The translations under genes and the position numbers were made by a program. This document shows, piece by piece, positions 34,017 to 42,317 of a stretch of 64,000 nucleotides of DNA. Source of the DNA: Planifilum sp021793745 (GTDB taxonomy: Bacteria; Bacillota; Bacilli; Thermoactinomycetales; DSM-44946); assembly GCA_937983105.1 (NCBI GenBank), contig CALKAM010000006.1:1-64000 (forward strand), written 5' to 3'. The notes beneath the pieces are model-generated. The model saw nothing but the letters and a program-made list of their open reading frames with translations, was not told the origin of the DNA and ran no database searches. How positions within the stretch are numbered: the stretch's first letter is position 1; each line of letters begins with the position of its first letter.

Positions 34017-34577
34017 ATGGAACTTCTGTTGCCGCAATGGGGACAGCTCATAACCCTGGTCATGATTGCCTTCGCACTCGGTATGGATGCCTTCTCCCTC
34101 GGAATCGGCCTGGGAATGAGAGGAATGATGACGCAACAATTGTTTGCGATGAGCGGTACGATCGGTATGATGCATATCCTGATGCCCTTGGCGGGGATGA
34201 CGCTCGGACGGCATATGAACGGATGGGTCGGGGATATCGCGGTATGGGTCGGCGGGGGTTTGCTTTGTATCTTAGGTGGGAATATGTTGTGGAGCAGCCT
34301 GCGGGAAGCGAGTGCCTCCAGCGCTTCTGTTACCACTTTCTGGGGGATGTTGGTCTCCTCCTTCAGCGTCAGCTTGGATTCCCTGTCGGCGGGGTTTTCC
34401 CTCGGCATTTTGTCTACGGATGCCCCCTTCGCCTTGGGTTTGTTCGGTATGTTCGGCGGATTGATGGGGGGACTGGGCATGATCTTGGGAAAGTTCCTGG
34501 GTCATTGGGTGGGCAATTACGGAGAGGCGCTGGGCGGTCTGATCCTGTTGCTTTTGGGATTCAAATTTTTGCTGTGA
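34017..34577 (+). CDS. mntP: manganese efflux pump MntP
   Basis: Six-helix membrane exporter of Mn2+ (family formerly DUF204, B. subtilis ywlD). The 186-residue protein has two repeat halves with conserved acidic residues: ALGMDAFSLGIGLGMRG in the first and SFSVSLDSLSAGFSLGI in the second; LGGLILLLLGFKFLL ends the protein. RBS GGGGAGG lies 4 bp upstream of ATG 34017. Position between ywlC and ywlE matches B. subtilis. The adjacent ZIP-type transporter gene (10 bp downstream) suggests a divalent-metal unit. Confidence 0.93.
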   Translation: MELLLPQWGQLITLVMIAFALGMDAFSLGIGLGMRGMMTQQLFAMSGTIGMMHILMPLAGMTLGRHMNGWVGDIAVWVGGGLLCILGGNMLWSSLREASASSASVTTFWGMLVSSFSVSLDSLSAGFSLGILSTDAPFALGLFGMFGGLMGGLGMILGKFLGHWVGNYGEALGGLILLLLGFKFLL

Positions 34578-34587
34578 GGTCCGGCCG

Positions 34588-35307
34588 ATGATCGAGGCGA
34601 TTGCGTACAGCGCCCTTTCCGGCATGTCCACCCTGCTCGGCGTGATCCTTGTGCTGAAATACGGTTCCTTGTCCCGACGGGGAATCGCGTTTTCCCTGGG
34701 AATGTCGGTGGGGGTCATGCTGGTGGTTTCCCTGGGAAGTCTCCTTTCCACCGCGATTCGATACGGGACCTGGGCCCACGTGGTGCTGGGCATGTCCGCC
34801 GGATTGCTGCTCATGATCCTCCTGCACCACATCGAAAGACCGGACGGGGAACATGGAGATCGCTCCTCCTATGCCCGGCTGGGTTTGCTCCTGGTATTGG
34901 CGGTGGCTGCCCACAACGCTCCGGAGGGAGTGGCCATCGGGATCGGCTTTCACACGGAGCACAAGCTGGGGGTGCTCCTGGCCCTGTCGATGGCGGTGCA
35001 CAACGTACCCGAGGGAATCGGGATGGCCGCTCCGCTGAAGGTTTCCGGACACTCGCCGCTGCGCATTCTCCTTTTCGCCGCCGCTGCGGGGGGAATGCTT
35101 CCATTGGGAACCTGGATCGGCGGAGCCTTTTTGGCGGGGAAGCCGGATGTGGTTTCCGCCGGTTTGGTATTCGCCAACACAACCATTCTTTGGGTGGCAA
35201 CCCGGGAAGTGGGTCCCCGGGCGTGGGATATGGATCGGGGTGCGGCCATGGCAGGGGCCCTTTTGGGGATGCTATTCATGTATATCATCGAAACCGTTCA
35301 CGGATAA
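34588..35307 (+). CDS. ZIP-family divalent metal transporter
   Basis: Membrane transporter of Zn2+, Mn2+ or Fe2+ of the ZIP family (GufA/ZupT-like). The 239-residue protein has about eight helices. The metal-site motifs HNAPEGVAIGIGF in helix IV and HNVPEGIGMAAPL in helix V are both intact, and a short His-containing loop (HHIERPDGEHGDRSS) lies between helices III and IV. Ten bp separate it from mntP, so they are probably cotranscribed. It does not occupy this position in B. subtilis. Direction is usually import to the cytoplasm, which would oppose MntP for Mn; substrate is therefore uncertain. Confidence 0.88.
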   Translation: MIEAIAYSALSGMSTLLGVILVLKYGSLSRRGIAFSLGMSVGVMLVVSLGSLLSTAIRYGTWAHVVLGMSAGLLLMILLHHIERPDGEHGDRSSYARLGLLLVLAVAAHNAPEGVAIGIGFHTEHKLGVLLALSMAVHNVPEGIGMAAPLKVSGHSPLRILLFAAAAGGMLPLGTWIGGAFLAGKPDVVSAGLVFANTTILWVATREVGPRAWDMDRGAAMAGALLGMLFMYIIETVHG

Positions 35308-35335
35308 TGGATGAGCGAAGGAGGTGGCGAACCGG

Positions 35336-35983
35336 GTGAGGAAGGTACTGCTGGTCTGTACCGGCAACACGTGTCGCAGCCCCATGGCCGAGGCGATTTT
35401 AACGGAACTGGCGGCGAAGGAAGGGCTGGAGGTGTCCGTCCGCTCGGCAGGGCTATTTGCGATGGATGGCGCGGACGCTTCAAAAAATACCCTGCGGGTC
35501 CTGGAAGAGCGGGGAATCCGTCATACCCACCGGGCTCGGTCCGTCGATCCGGCGTTGATCGCATGGGCCGATCTCGTTTTGACGATGACGCTGGAGCACA
35601 AGCGGCACCTGGTCTCGATGGTTCCCGACAGCGTCGGAAAGGTATACACGTTAAAGGAATATGCGCTGACGGACGGCGAAACGCGGGAACGGATCCGGCG
35701 GTTGGAACAGATGGCGGCGGAGCTGGCCGCGCACCAGGCGTTGGGAGGCAAACCCACCTCCGGGGAAAAGGGGGATGTCCGGTCACTGGAGGAGTCGATC
35801 GCCCGGGAACGGGAGAGCCTGCGGAAGGATGGCGTCTCCCTGGAGGACCTGGACATCTCGGACCCCTTCGGCGGGGATGTGGACGCCTACCGCCGCTGTG
35901 CCGATGAATTGGAACGGCTCCTCCGTCGGGTTGTGGATCGTTGGCGGCGGGAAGATCAGCAAGCCGACGGCCGAGGGGAGTAG
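35336..35983 (+). CDS. ywlE: protein-arginine phosphatase, YwlE type, with insert
   Basis: Low-molecular-weight phosphatase family. The P-loop is C8-TGNTC-R14-S (VCTGNTCRSPMAEA); Thr12, where ordinary tyrosine phosphatases have Ile, is the residue linked to phosphoarginine specificity, so a role opposing McsB kinase is likely. The general-acid loop is DISDPFGGD near the C-terminus. At 215 residues it is about 60 longer than B. subtilis YwlE because of a charged, Glu/Arg-rich helical insert (about residues 115-165) between TLKEYA and the DISDPFGG loop. GTG 35336 follows AAGGAGG by 11 bp; GTG 35324 overlaps that RBS. Confidence 0.92.
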   Translation: MRKVLLVCTGNTCRSPMAEAILTELAAKEGLEVSVRSAGLFAMDGADASKNTLRVLEERGIRHTHRARSVDPALIAWADLVLTMTLEHKRHLVSMVPDSVGKVYTLKEYALTDGETRERIRRLEQMAAELAAHQALGGKPTSGEKGDVRSLEESIARERESLRKDGVSLEDLDISDPFGGDVDAYRRCADELERLLRRVVDRWRREDQQADGRGE

Positions 35984-36119
35984 GCGTCCCCTTTTTTTGG
36001 ATTTCTGTCGTTTGACATCCCCCCTCGGCTGGGGTATTCTAGGTGCGAAATGGACAGCGTAGGCCGTGAAGCGGCTGATCCGCTCCATCATTTTCGGAAC
36101 GGTTCAGGGAGGATGAGGG

Positions 36120-36569
36120 ATGCGCGTCATCATCGGATCGGATCACGGAGGGTTTCGCCTGAAGCAGGAAATTCGCAGCTGGCTGGAAGAAATGGGAATC
36201 CCCTATGAAGACGTGGGTTGTGACTGCCCGGATTCGGTGGATTATCCCGATTATGCCCTGCCCGTCGCAGAACGGGTGGGAAAGGGGGAATTTGATCGGG
36301 GAATCCTCGTCTGCGGGACGGGGATCGGCATGTCCATCGCCGCCAACAAGGTGAAGGGCGTTCGCTGTGCCGTGGTGAGCGACGAATTTTCCGCCCGGAT
36401 GAGCCGGGAGCACAACAATGCCAATGTGTTGGCTCTGGGGGAGAGGGTCGTGGGTCCGGGGCTTGCCCGGGAGATCGTCCGCACCTGGTTGACGACGGAG
36501 TTTGCCGGCGGCCGCCATCAGCGCCGGGTGGAGAAAATCGGAGCGATGGAGGGCGGGGATGATCGATGA
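36120..36569 (+). CDS. rpiB: ribose-5-phosphate isomerase B
   Basis: Interconverts ribose 5-phosphate and ribulose 5-phosphate. The 149-residue protein has the RpiB/LacAB fold: IIGSDHGGFRLKQEI (Asp8, His9), DYPDYA, the catalytic Cys65 in CGTGIGMSIAANKVKG and SREHNNANVLALG. RBS GGAGGATGAGGG precedes ATG 36120. The stop overlaps the next start (ATGA). Gene order ywlE-rpiB-ywlG-glyA-upp is as in B. subtilis. Confidence 0.95.
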   Translation: MRVIIGSDHGGFRLKQEIRSWLEEMGIPYEDVGCDCPDSVDYPDYALPVAERVGKGEFDRGILVCGTGIGMSIAANKVKGVRCAVVSDEFSARMSREHNNANVLALGERVVGPGLAREIVRTWLTTEFAGGRHQRRVEKIGAMEGGDDR

Positions 36570-37141
36570 AACCGGCGGATCTCGACGACCTCCGGAGGGA
36601 TGTGGTCCGGGTGACCGAGGATCTGCTCAGCGCGGTGCCCCTGTCGGACCGCCACGTGCTGGTGGTCGGGGTGAGCACCAGCGAAGTGATCGGGCGGCGG
36701 ATCGGGACCTCGGGCAACGACGAAGTCGCCGAGGCCATCTACGACGGCCTGGTCCAGGTACAGGAGAAACGGGGATTTCACCTCGCCTTTCAGTGTTGTG
36801 AACACCTCAACCGGGCCCTGGTGGTGTCCCGCGCCGCCCTGGACCGCTTCGGATGGGAGGAAGTGTCGGCGATTCCCGTCCCGAAGGCCGGAGGAGCGAT
36901 GGCGGCCCACGCCTACCGCCGGATGGCGGCCCCGGCCCTGGTGGAGAGCGTGGTCGCCGATGCGGGGATCGATATCGGGGATACGTTGATCGGGATGCAC
37001 CTCCGTCCGGTGGCCGTTCCGGTTCGTCCTTCGATCCGTCAGATCGGCCATGCCCACGTGACGATGGCCAAGACGCGCCCCAAGCTGATCGGCGGTGCCC
37101 GCGCGGTTTACACCCCGGAGGAAGCGGAGGCCCACCGGTAA
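36566..37141 (+). CDS. ywlG: TIGR01440/UPF0340 family protein YwlG
   Basis: Conserved protein of unknown function found beside rpiB/glyA in Firmicutes. The 191-residue product shows the family stretches VLVVGVSTSEVIGRRIG, HLAFQCCEHLNRALVVSR, VPKAGGAMAAHAYR, GIDIGDTLIGMHLRPVAVPVRPSIRQIGHAHVTMAKTRPKLIGGARAVY. The CCEHLNRA segment and the C-terminal VTMAKTRPK are family hallmarks. Overlaps rpiB by 4 bp. Confidence 0.93.
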   Translation: MKPADLDDLRRDVVRVTEDLLSAVPLSDRHVLVVGVSTSEVIGRRIGTSGNDEVAEAIYDGLVQVQEKRGFHLAFQCCEHLNRALVVSRAALDRFGWEEVSAIPVPKAGGAMAAHAYRRMAAPALVESVVADAGIDIGDTLIGMHLRPVAVPVRPSIRQIGHAHVTMAKTRPKLIGGARAVYTPEEAEAHR

Positions 37142-37190
37142 CTGAGCCGAACCCGGCAAAAGGTGATCTCAAGCAAAGGAGGAGAAGCGC

Positions 37191-38444
37191 TTGGAACACT
37201 TGAAAAAGACGGACCCCGAAACCGCTCGGGCCATTGCCGCAGAATTGGACCGGCAGAAGCGCAACATCGAATTGATCGCATCGGAGAACTTCGTCAGCCG
37301 GGCGGTGTTGGAGGCCCTGGGAACGGTGCTGACCAACAAGTACGCCGAGGGCTATCCCGGCAGAAGGTACTATGGCGGCTGTGAATACGTGGACCAAGTG
37401 GAGGATCTGGCACGGGAGCGGGCCAAGAAGCTGTTCGGAGCGGAACACGCCAATGTCCAGCCCCATTCCGGGGCCCAGGCCAACATGGCGGTCTACCACT
37501 CGGTGCTGGAGCCGGGGGATACCGTGCTGGGCATGAATCTGTCCCACGGCGGTCACTTGACCCACGGCAGCCCGGTCAACTTTTCCGGAAGTCTGTATCG
37601 CTTCGTCGCGTACGGGGTGGATGAGAAGACCCACCGCATCGATTACGATGAGGTTCGCCGCCTGGCCCTGGAGCACCGGCCCAAGCTGTTGGTGGCCGGA
37701 GCCAGCGCCTATCCGCGGGTGATCGATTTTGCCCGGTTGCGGGAAATCGCCGATGAGGCGGGCTGCCTGTTGATGGTGGATATGGCCCACATCGCCGGTT
37801 TGGTGGCCACGGGACACCATCCCAACCCGGTTCCCCATGCGGATTTTGTGACCACCACCACCCACAAAACCCTGCGCGGTCCCCGGGGCGGCATGATTCT
37901 GTGCAAGGAGGAATACGCCAAAAAGATCGACAAGGCGGTTTTCCCCGGCATCCAGGGGGGCCCCCTGATGCACGTCATCGCTGCCAAGGCGGTGGCCTTG
38001 GCGGAGGCCCTGACGGAGGATTTCAAGGATTATTCGCGCCGCGTGGTGGAAAATGCCGCTCGCTTGGCCGAAGCCCTGGCGGATCGGGGATTTGATTTGA
38101 TCTCCGGCGGAACGGACAATCACCTGATTCTGATCAATGTGCGCAACCTGAATCTGACCGGAAAGAAGGCGGAACACCTCTTGGATGAGGTGGGGATCAC
38201 CGTCAACAAAAATACCATCCCCTTCGATCCGGAAAGCCCCTTCGTCACCAGCGGGATCCGGATCGGCACCCCGGCGGTCACCACCCGGGGCATGGGGCCT
38301 GAGGCGATGGAGGAGATTGCCGATATCATGGCCCTTACACTGAAAAATCCGGAGGACGAAAGCGTGCGGGAGGAGGCTCGCCGCCGCGTCGCCGCACTCT
38401 CGGAACGGTATCCCCTGTATGCGGACCTGACGGTAGAGGTTTGA
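37191..38444 (+). CDS. glyA: serine hydroxymethyltransferase
   Basis: PLP enzyme that converts serine plus tetrahydrofolate to glycine plus methylene-THF. The 417-residue protein is full length. The PLP Lys226 lies in TTTTHKTLRGPRGG; other conserved parts are NIELIASENFVSRAVLEA, GRRYYGGCEYVDQVE, NVQPHSGAQANMAVY and VDMAHIAGLVATG. TTG 37191 follows AAAGGAGGAG by 6 bp. Ends with its own terminator. Confidence 0.97.
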   Translation: MEHLKKTDPETARAIAAELDRQKRNIELIASENFVSRAVLEALGTVLTNKYAEGYPGRRYYGGCEYVDQVEDLARERAKKLFGAEHANVQPHSGAQANMAVYHSVLEPGDTVLGMNLSHGGHLTHGSPVNFSGSLYRFVAYGVDEKTHRIDYDEVRRLALEHRPKLLVAGASAYPRVIDFARLREIADEAGCLLMVDMAHIAGLVATGHHPNPVPHADFVTTTTHKTLRGPRGGMILCKEEYAKKIDKAVFPGIQGGPLMHVIAAKAVALAEALTEDFKDYSRRVVENAARLAEALADRGFDLISGGTDNHLILINVRNLNLTGKKAEHLLDEVGITVNKNTIPFDPESPFVTSGIRIGTPAVTTRGMGPEAMEEIADIMALTLKNPEDESVREEARRRVAALSERYPLYADLTVEV

Positions 38445-38534
38445 TCCGGGGCCCGGGGTCACGGGACGGGCCCCGGCATCCCCGCCCCTCAAGAAGCGTT
38501 GGGCCGGATTCCTTGCATCCCGAAGGAGACTGAC

Positions 38535-38567
38535 GCCCGCCGTCCGACATGGCGGGGTTTTCTTTTC
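38535..38567 (+). terminator. terminator after glyA
   Basis: CCCGCC / GGCGGG stem with a 9-nt loop followed by GTTTTCTTTT. Confidence 0.75.
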
Positions 38568-38709
38568 CCGTCCGGGCATGTTCACACCTGCAGCCTCATA
38601 GGTTGAAGTAGGGCGGCCTTCTCATGGCTCTTCCCTTTTCTGGAATCGCATGGACATCCAGGCCCCGGAACAGTACAATGTTTTTCGGAAACGGAAGGGA
38701 GGCTATGCC

Positions 38710-39339
38710 ATGGGGAACGTGTACGTGTTTGATCATCCCCTGATCCAGCACAAGTTGACCCATATTCGCGACAAGAATACCGGCACCAAGGAATTCCGGG
38801 AACTGGTGGAGGAAGTGTCCGCCCTGATGGCTTATGAGATCACGCGGGATATGCCCCTGACCGAAGTGACGGTGGAGACACCGGTGGCTCCCGCGCGCTG
38901 CAAGGTGTTGTCGGGGAAAAAGCTCGGCCTGGTCCCCATCCTGCGGGCAGGATTGGGGATGGTGGACGGCATCCTTCGGCTGATTCCGACGGCCAAGGTG
39001 GGGCACATCGGCCTTTATCGGGACCCGGACACCCTGGAGCCTGTCCAGTATTACGCCAAAATGCCCTCGGACATCGAGGAGCGGGATTTGATCGTCATCG
39101 ATCCCATGTTGGCCACCGGCGGATCGGCTGCGGCGGCGATCCAGCTGATCAAGGACATGGGCGGCCGGAGCATCAAGTTGATGTGTCTCATCGCCGCTCC
39201 GGAGGGGATCCATAAGGTGCACGGGGAGCACGAGGATGTGGACATCTATGCCGCCGCCGTCGACGAGAAGCTGGATGAAAACAGTTACATTATTCCGGGA
39301 TTGGGGGACGCCGGCGACCGGCTGTTCGGCACCCGATGA
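38710..39339 (+). CDS. upp: uracil phosphoribosyltransferase
   Basis: Makes UMP from uracil and PRPP in salvage. The 209-residue protein has the N-terminal FDHPLIQHKLTHIRDKNTGTKEFRELV, LVPILRAGLGMVDGI, the PRPP loop DPMLATGGSAAAAIQ and the C-terminal uracil-binding YIIPGLGDAGDRLFGT. ATG 38710 follows GGGAGG by 7 bp. Upstream in-frame sequence is not conserved. Confidence 0.97.
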   Translation: MGNVYVFDHPLIQHKLTHIRDKNTGTKEFRELVEEVSALMAYEITRDMPLTEVTVETPVAPARCKVLSGKKLGLVPILRAGLGMVDGILRLIPTAKVGHIGLYRDPDTLEPVQYYAKMPSDIEERDLIVIDPMLATGGSAAAAIQLIKDMGGRSIKLMCLIAAPEGIHKVHGEHEDVDIYAAAVDEKLDENSYIIPGLGDAGDRLFGTR

Positions 39340-39408
39340 GGGAAAAAACCCGCTGCTACGGGAGCGCATCAAATGCTACAAAATGTTCAAGAATAGATTT
39401 GTGACAAA

Positions 39409-39438
39409 GTTGACAATCTCATCGTCGCTTTTGTAGTA
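39409..39438 (+). promoter_or_regulatory. sigma-A promoter of the atp operon
   Basis: TTGACA (39409-39414), 18-bp spacer, TAGTAT (39433-39438), 60 bp upstream of atpZ. A TG dinucleotide directly precedes the -10 box. Confidence 0.6.
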
Positions 39439-39497
39439 TGTTAGACAGGTATCATAGCCGGTAAGACGCGATTATTGGCCCCTCGGTGGAGGTCCGC

Positions 39498-39719
39498 ATG
39501 AAGAACCATCCCGAAAGCCCCTGGAAATATGTCGGCCTCATCGGTTCGATCGGCTTGGAACTGCTATTTCTGATGGTTTTTGGGGCCTATATCGGGCGGA
39601 AGCTGGACGAACGCTTTCAATCGGAGCCGCTTTTCCTTGCCTTCGGCTTAATCGGCGGGATGGCCATGGGGATAATTGGTGCGGTTTACACAATCCGACG
39701 GTTGATGAAAAATTTCTGA
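39498..39719 (+). CDS. atpZ: AtpZ/AtpI-type small membrane protein of ATP synthase
   Basis: First gene of the ATP synthase operon: 73 residues with two membrane helices (about residues 10-30 and 45-65), a short charged loop GRKLDERFQSEPLF and a basic end. It matches the short AtpZ/DUF-type AtpQ-like family that precedes atpI in many Firmicutes and is implicated in Mg2+ or assembly functions. ATG 39498 follows GGTGGAGG by 4 bp. Confidence 0.8.
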   Translation: MKNHPESPWKYVGLIGSIGLELLFLMVFGAYIGRKLDERFQSEPLFLAFGLIGGMAMGIIGAVYTIRRLMKNF

Positions 39720-39783
39720 TTTGGATCCCCGCTGGTGAAACCTCCCCGCTTTCCCATTCGTCCGCCGTGAGGAGGGTGTTCCA

Positions 39784-40194
39784 CTGAGTCCGAACATCGA
39801 TGCCCCGTTGCGGAAGCGCATTCGTGCTGTCTCCTTGTGGGCAGGTTTTTTGTTGTTTGCCCTCCTGATCCTTTGGGTCCTGCTTCCATACAAACCCTTT
39901 GTCGCTGGGATCTTCGCCGGAGGATTGGTGAGTTTTCACCATCTCATTCATATCGCCCACCGGCTCAAAATAGCGGGGGAACAGATTCTGGCCGGATCCA
40001 CCCCCCGCGGGACGGGGATGATCTACCGCGTCCTCTCACTGATGGTTCCACTGCTCATTGGCATGCGTTATCCCGAGTGGATTCATCCCTTGTCCGTGTT
40101 GTTGGGACTTCCCATCGGGTATGTTGTCGTCATCGCCGTGGAGATTTCCCTGCTTCGAGCAGAAAGGAAAGGGGGGAACGCCGATTGGAACTGA
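39784..40194 (+). CDS. atpI: ATP synthase subunit I
   Basis: Assembly factor for the c-ring. About 136 residues with four hydrophobic segments (SLWAGFLLFALLILWVLLPY; FVAGIFAGGLVSFHHLIH; VLSLMVPLLIGMRY; LSVLLGLPIGYVVVIAVEI). No ATG start exists: CTG 39784 has GGAGG 8 bp upstream and would begin SPNIDAPLRKRI, whereas TTG 39808 lacks any RBS. The CTG start is therefore preferred but unproven. The end overlaps atpB by 10 bp. Confidence 0.82.
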   Translation: MSPNIDAPLRKRIRAVSLWAGFLLFALLILWVLLPYKPFVAGIFAGGLVSFHHLIHIAHRLKIAGEQILAGSTPRGTGMIYRVLSLMVPLLIGMRYPEWIHPLSVLLGLPIGYVVVIAVEISLLRAERKGGNADWN

Positions 40195-40916
40195 CGCCAA
40201 AGGTACAATTCCTGGGTTTGACCTTTGATGTCACCGTCATGATTGGAACCCTGATTTCCGCTACCGTCGTGTTTCTTCTTTCACTGTGGGCCACCCGCCG
40301 TCTGCAAATGCGTCCCCATGGAAGGCAAGTTGTGATGGAGATGCTGGTCGATTTTTGCAGGGGAATCACCCGGATGACCTACGACGACGAGCGCACGGCG
40401 GAAAAGTATCTGGCCATAACCGTGACCCTGTTTCTGTTCATTTTAGTCGCCAATGAATTGGGAGTCTTGTTGATGGTTGTCGCCGATGTGCATGAGCCGA
40501 TTCCGTGGCTGGGACTGACGGAGGAAGCCTTGAAGGAAGCGCACGGCGTATCCTGGTTTAAATCCCCGACCGCCGACCTGAATGTGACCTTGGCGATGGC
40601 GGTGGCTGTGGCTTTGTACAGCCACTATGCGGGAATCCGGGCGAATGTGAAGAATTACCTTAGACATTACATGAGTCCGTTGCTTCCGATTCATCTTGTC
40701 GAGGAATTTTCCAAACCGCTCACCCACGCCATGCGTCTTTGGGCGAACATTTTTGCCGGTGAGATCCTCATTACCGTCCTGTTGATGGGTTATCCCTTGA
40801 TTACCGGCGCACCGCTTCTGGTGTGGATGGGCTTCTCCCTGTTCGTAGGCGTGATTCAGGCCTATATCTTTACAGTGCTGGCGAACGTATACATCTCTCA
40901 GAAAATCGCTCATTGA
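40185..40916 (+). CDS. atpB: ATP synthase subunit a
   Basis: Membrane stator subunit forming the proton half-channels. 243 residues with about six helices. The essential Arg lies in EEFSKPLTHAMRLWANIFAGEIL, and the last helix contains VGVIQAYIFTVLANVYI with the conserved Gln. TTG 40185 follows an AAAGGGGGG RBS and gives M-ELTPKVQFLGLTFD; no ATG is available. Overlaps atpI. Confidence 0.95.
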   Translation: MELTPKVQFLGLTFDVTVMIGTLISATVVFLLSLWATRRLQMRPHGRQVVMEMLVDFCRGITRMTYDDERTAEKYLAITVTLFLFILVANELGVLLMVVADVHEPIPWLGLTEEALKEAHGVSWFKSPTADLNVTLAMAVAVALYSHYAGIRANVKNYLRHYMSPLLPIHLVEEFSKPLTHAMRLWANIFAGEILITVLLMGYPLITGAPLLVWMGFSLFVGVIQAYIFTVLANVYISQKIAH

Positions 40917-40943
40917 TGATCTTTCCTTAAGGAGGACGAAGAA

Positions 40944-41168
40944 ATGGAAATCAAGTTTCTTACAGCTGGAATCATGGTGGCTCTGGCCGCTTTCGCCGCG
41001 GCCCTCGGAAACAGCTGGCTGTTCAGCAAGTACGTAGAAGGAGCTTTCCGGCAACCGGAAGTTCGCGGCAGCCTCTTCACTCAGCTCATGATCCTCTTCG
41101 GTCTGGTCGAAGCCCTGCCCATTATCGCGGTGGGTCTGGGGATCCTGGTGTTTTTCGGTGTCCTTTGA
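40944..41168 (+). CDS. atpE: ATP synthase subunit c
   Basis: Hairpin protein that forms the rotating ring. 74 residues; helix 1 about 7-29, loop with the conserved RQP (36-38), helix 2 about 46-70 with the ion-binding Glu56 in LFGLVEALPII. No Na+-binding residues are evident around Glu56, so it is probably a proton ring. The usual glycine motif of helix 1 (GxGxGxGxG) is largely replaced by Ala: ALAAFAAALGNSW. A strong RBS (AAGGAGG) precedes the ATG, fitting the need for many copies. Confidence 0.95.
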   Translation: MEIKFLTAGIMVALAAFAAALGNSWLFSKYVEGAFRQPEVRGSLFTQLMILFGLVEALPIIAVGLGILVFFGVL

Positions 41169-41187
41169 GAAAGTCCTTCATCGGGTT

Positions 41188-41211
41188 GGCGGGGAGCGCG
41201 TGATCCCCGCC
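41188..41211 (+). other. stem-loop between atpE and atpF
   Basis: Perfect 8-bp GC stem GGCGGGGA / TCCCCGCC with an 8-nt loop, not followed by T residues. It occupies the 89-bp gap between atpE and atpF and is therefore more likely an mRNA processing or stability element than a terminator. Confidence 0.65.
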
Positions 41212-41257
41212 ATCTGTTCACTATTGCCTCATCCGTCCATGAAGGGAGTGAGTCGCG

Positions 41258-41743
41258 TTGGAATTCCACTTGGGAACGATGCTGTTCCAGGTTGTAGTGG
41301 TGATCATCCTGATTGCTCTGATGGCCCGATTTGTCACACGTCCCATGCTTTCTGTGATTAAGGAACGGCAGAATTACATTGACCAACAGATCACCACTGC
41401 CGAGGAAAACCGCAAAGAAGCGGAAGAATTGGCTGCCCAGCAGGAGGAAGCCCTGAAACAAGCCCGCCAGGAGGCAAAGGAACTCCTCGAACGTGCCAAG
41501 GCCCAGAAGGAGCGGGAGGCGGAAGAGATCATTCGGCAAGCCGAGGAACGGGCGGAGCGGATCATCAGCGAGGCAACGGCGCAAATCGCTCTGGAAAAGG
41601 AAAAGGCCTTGGCCGACCTGCGCGACGAGGTGGGCCGTTTGTCTGTTCAGCTTGCCGCCAAGATGCTGGAGAAGGAACTGGACGCCGAGGAGCATTCGAA
41701 ACTGGTGGGTCGTTATCTTGAACAGGTAGGCGAATTGCAATGA
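41258..41743 (+). CDS. atpF: ATP synthase subunit b
   Basis: Peripheral stalk subunit. 161 residues with one N-terminal membrane helix (TMLFQVVVVIILIALMARFV) followed by a long charged coiled coil of Glu/Lys/Arg/Ala heptads. TTG 41258 follows GAAGGGAGTGAG by 7 bp and starts EFHLGTMLFQ. It overlaps atpH by 4 bp (ATGA). Confidence 0.95.
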   Translation: MEFHLGTMLFQVVVVIILIALMARFVTRPMLSVIKERQNYIDQQITTAEENRKEAEELAAQQEEALKQARQEAKELLERAKAQKEREAEEIIRQAEERAERIISEATAQIALEKEKALADLRDEVGRLSVQLAAKMLEKELDAEEHSKLVGRYLEQVGELQ

Positions 41744-42282
41744 GTCGAGTCATCGCCCGGCGCTATGCCCACGCCCTCTTCGAGCTGGCCCGGGAAAAGG
41801 GCGAATTGGACAGGGTAAAACAGGAACTCGATGTGGCTGTAAAAACCATTGAACGGCTTCCCGAACTGCAGGAGTGGCTCATGACTCCTGCCGTTAATGT
41901 GGAACGGAAAAAAGAACTGGTCGCTGAGCATTTTCAAGGCTTTTCCGTCTGGACGAAAAACTTTTTGTCTCTCCTCCTGGATCGGGGAAGACAGGAACTG
42001 ATTCCATGGATTGCACAGGAGTACAACAAACTGGCCGACGACGCCCTGGGGATTCAGGAGGCGGTGGTCACCTCCGCGGTACCACTTTCGGAACAGGAGA
42101 AGGAGCAGTTGGCGGCGGTTTTTGAGGAGCGGCTCGGGAAAAAGCTGCGCATTGTCAACGTCGTCGATTCCGATCTCCTGGGTGGGTTAATCGTTCAAAT
42201 CGGCGACCGCCTTTACGACGGGAGCCTGAAGACGAAATTGACCCGCTTCCGGCGGCAGCTGACCAGATCGCGCGTGGGATAG
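41740..42282 (+). CDS. atpH: ATP synthase subunit delta
   Basis: Connects the peripheral stalk to the top of F1. The 180-residue protein has the helical N-terminal domain (ARRYAHALFELAREKGELDRVKQEL, NFLSLLLDRGR) and the C-terminal domain with KKLRIVNVVDSDLLGGLIVQIGDRLYDGSLKTKLTRFRRQL. ATG 41740 overlaps the atpF stop. Confidence 0.96.
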   Translation: MSRVIARRYAHALFELAREKGELDRVKQELDVAVKTIERLPELQEWLMTPAVNVERKKELVAEHFQGFSVWTKNFLSLLLDRGRQELIPWIAQEYNKLADDALGIQEAVVTSAVPLSEQEKEQLAAVFEERLGKKLRIVNVVDSDLLGGLIVQIGDRLYDGSLKTKLTRFRRQLTRSRVG

Positions 42283-42317
42283 ATTGGCATTTTGGGAATG
42301 GACAGGGGTGATAACGG

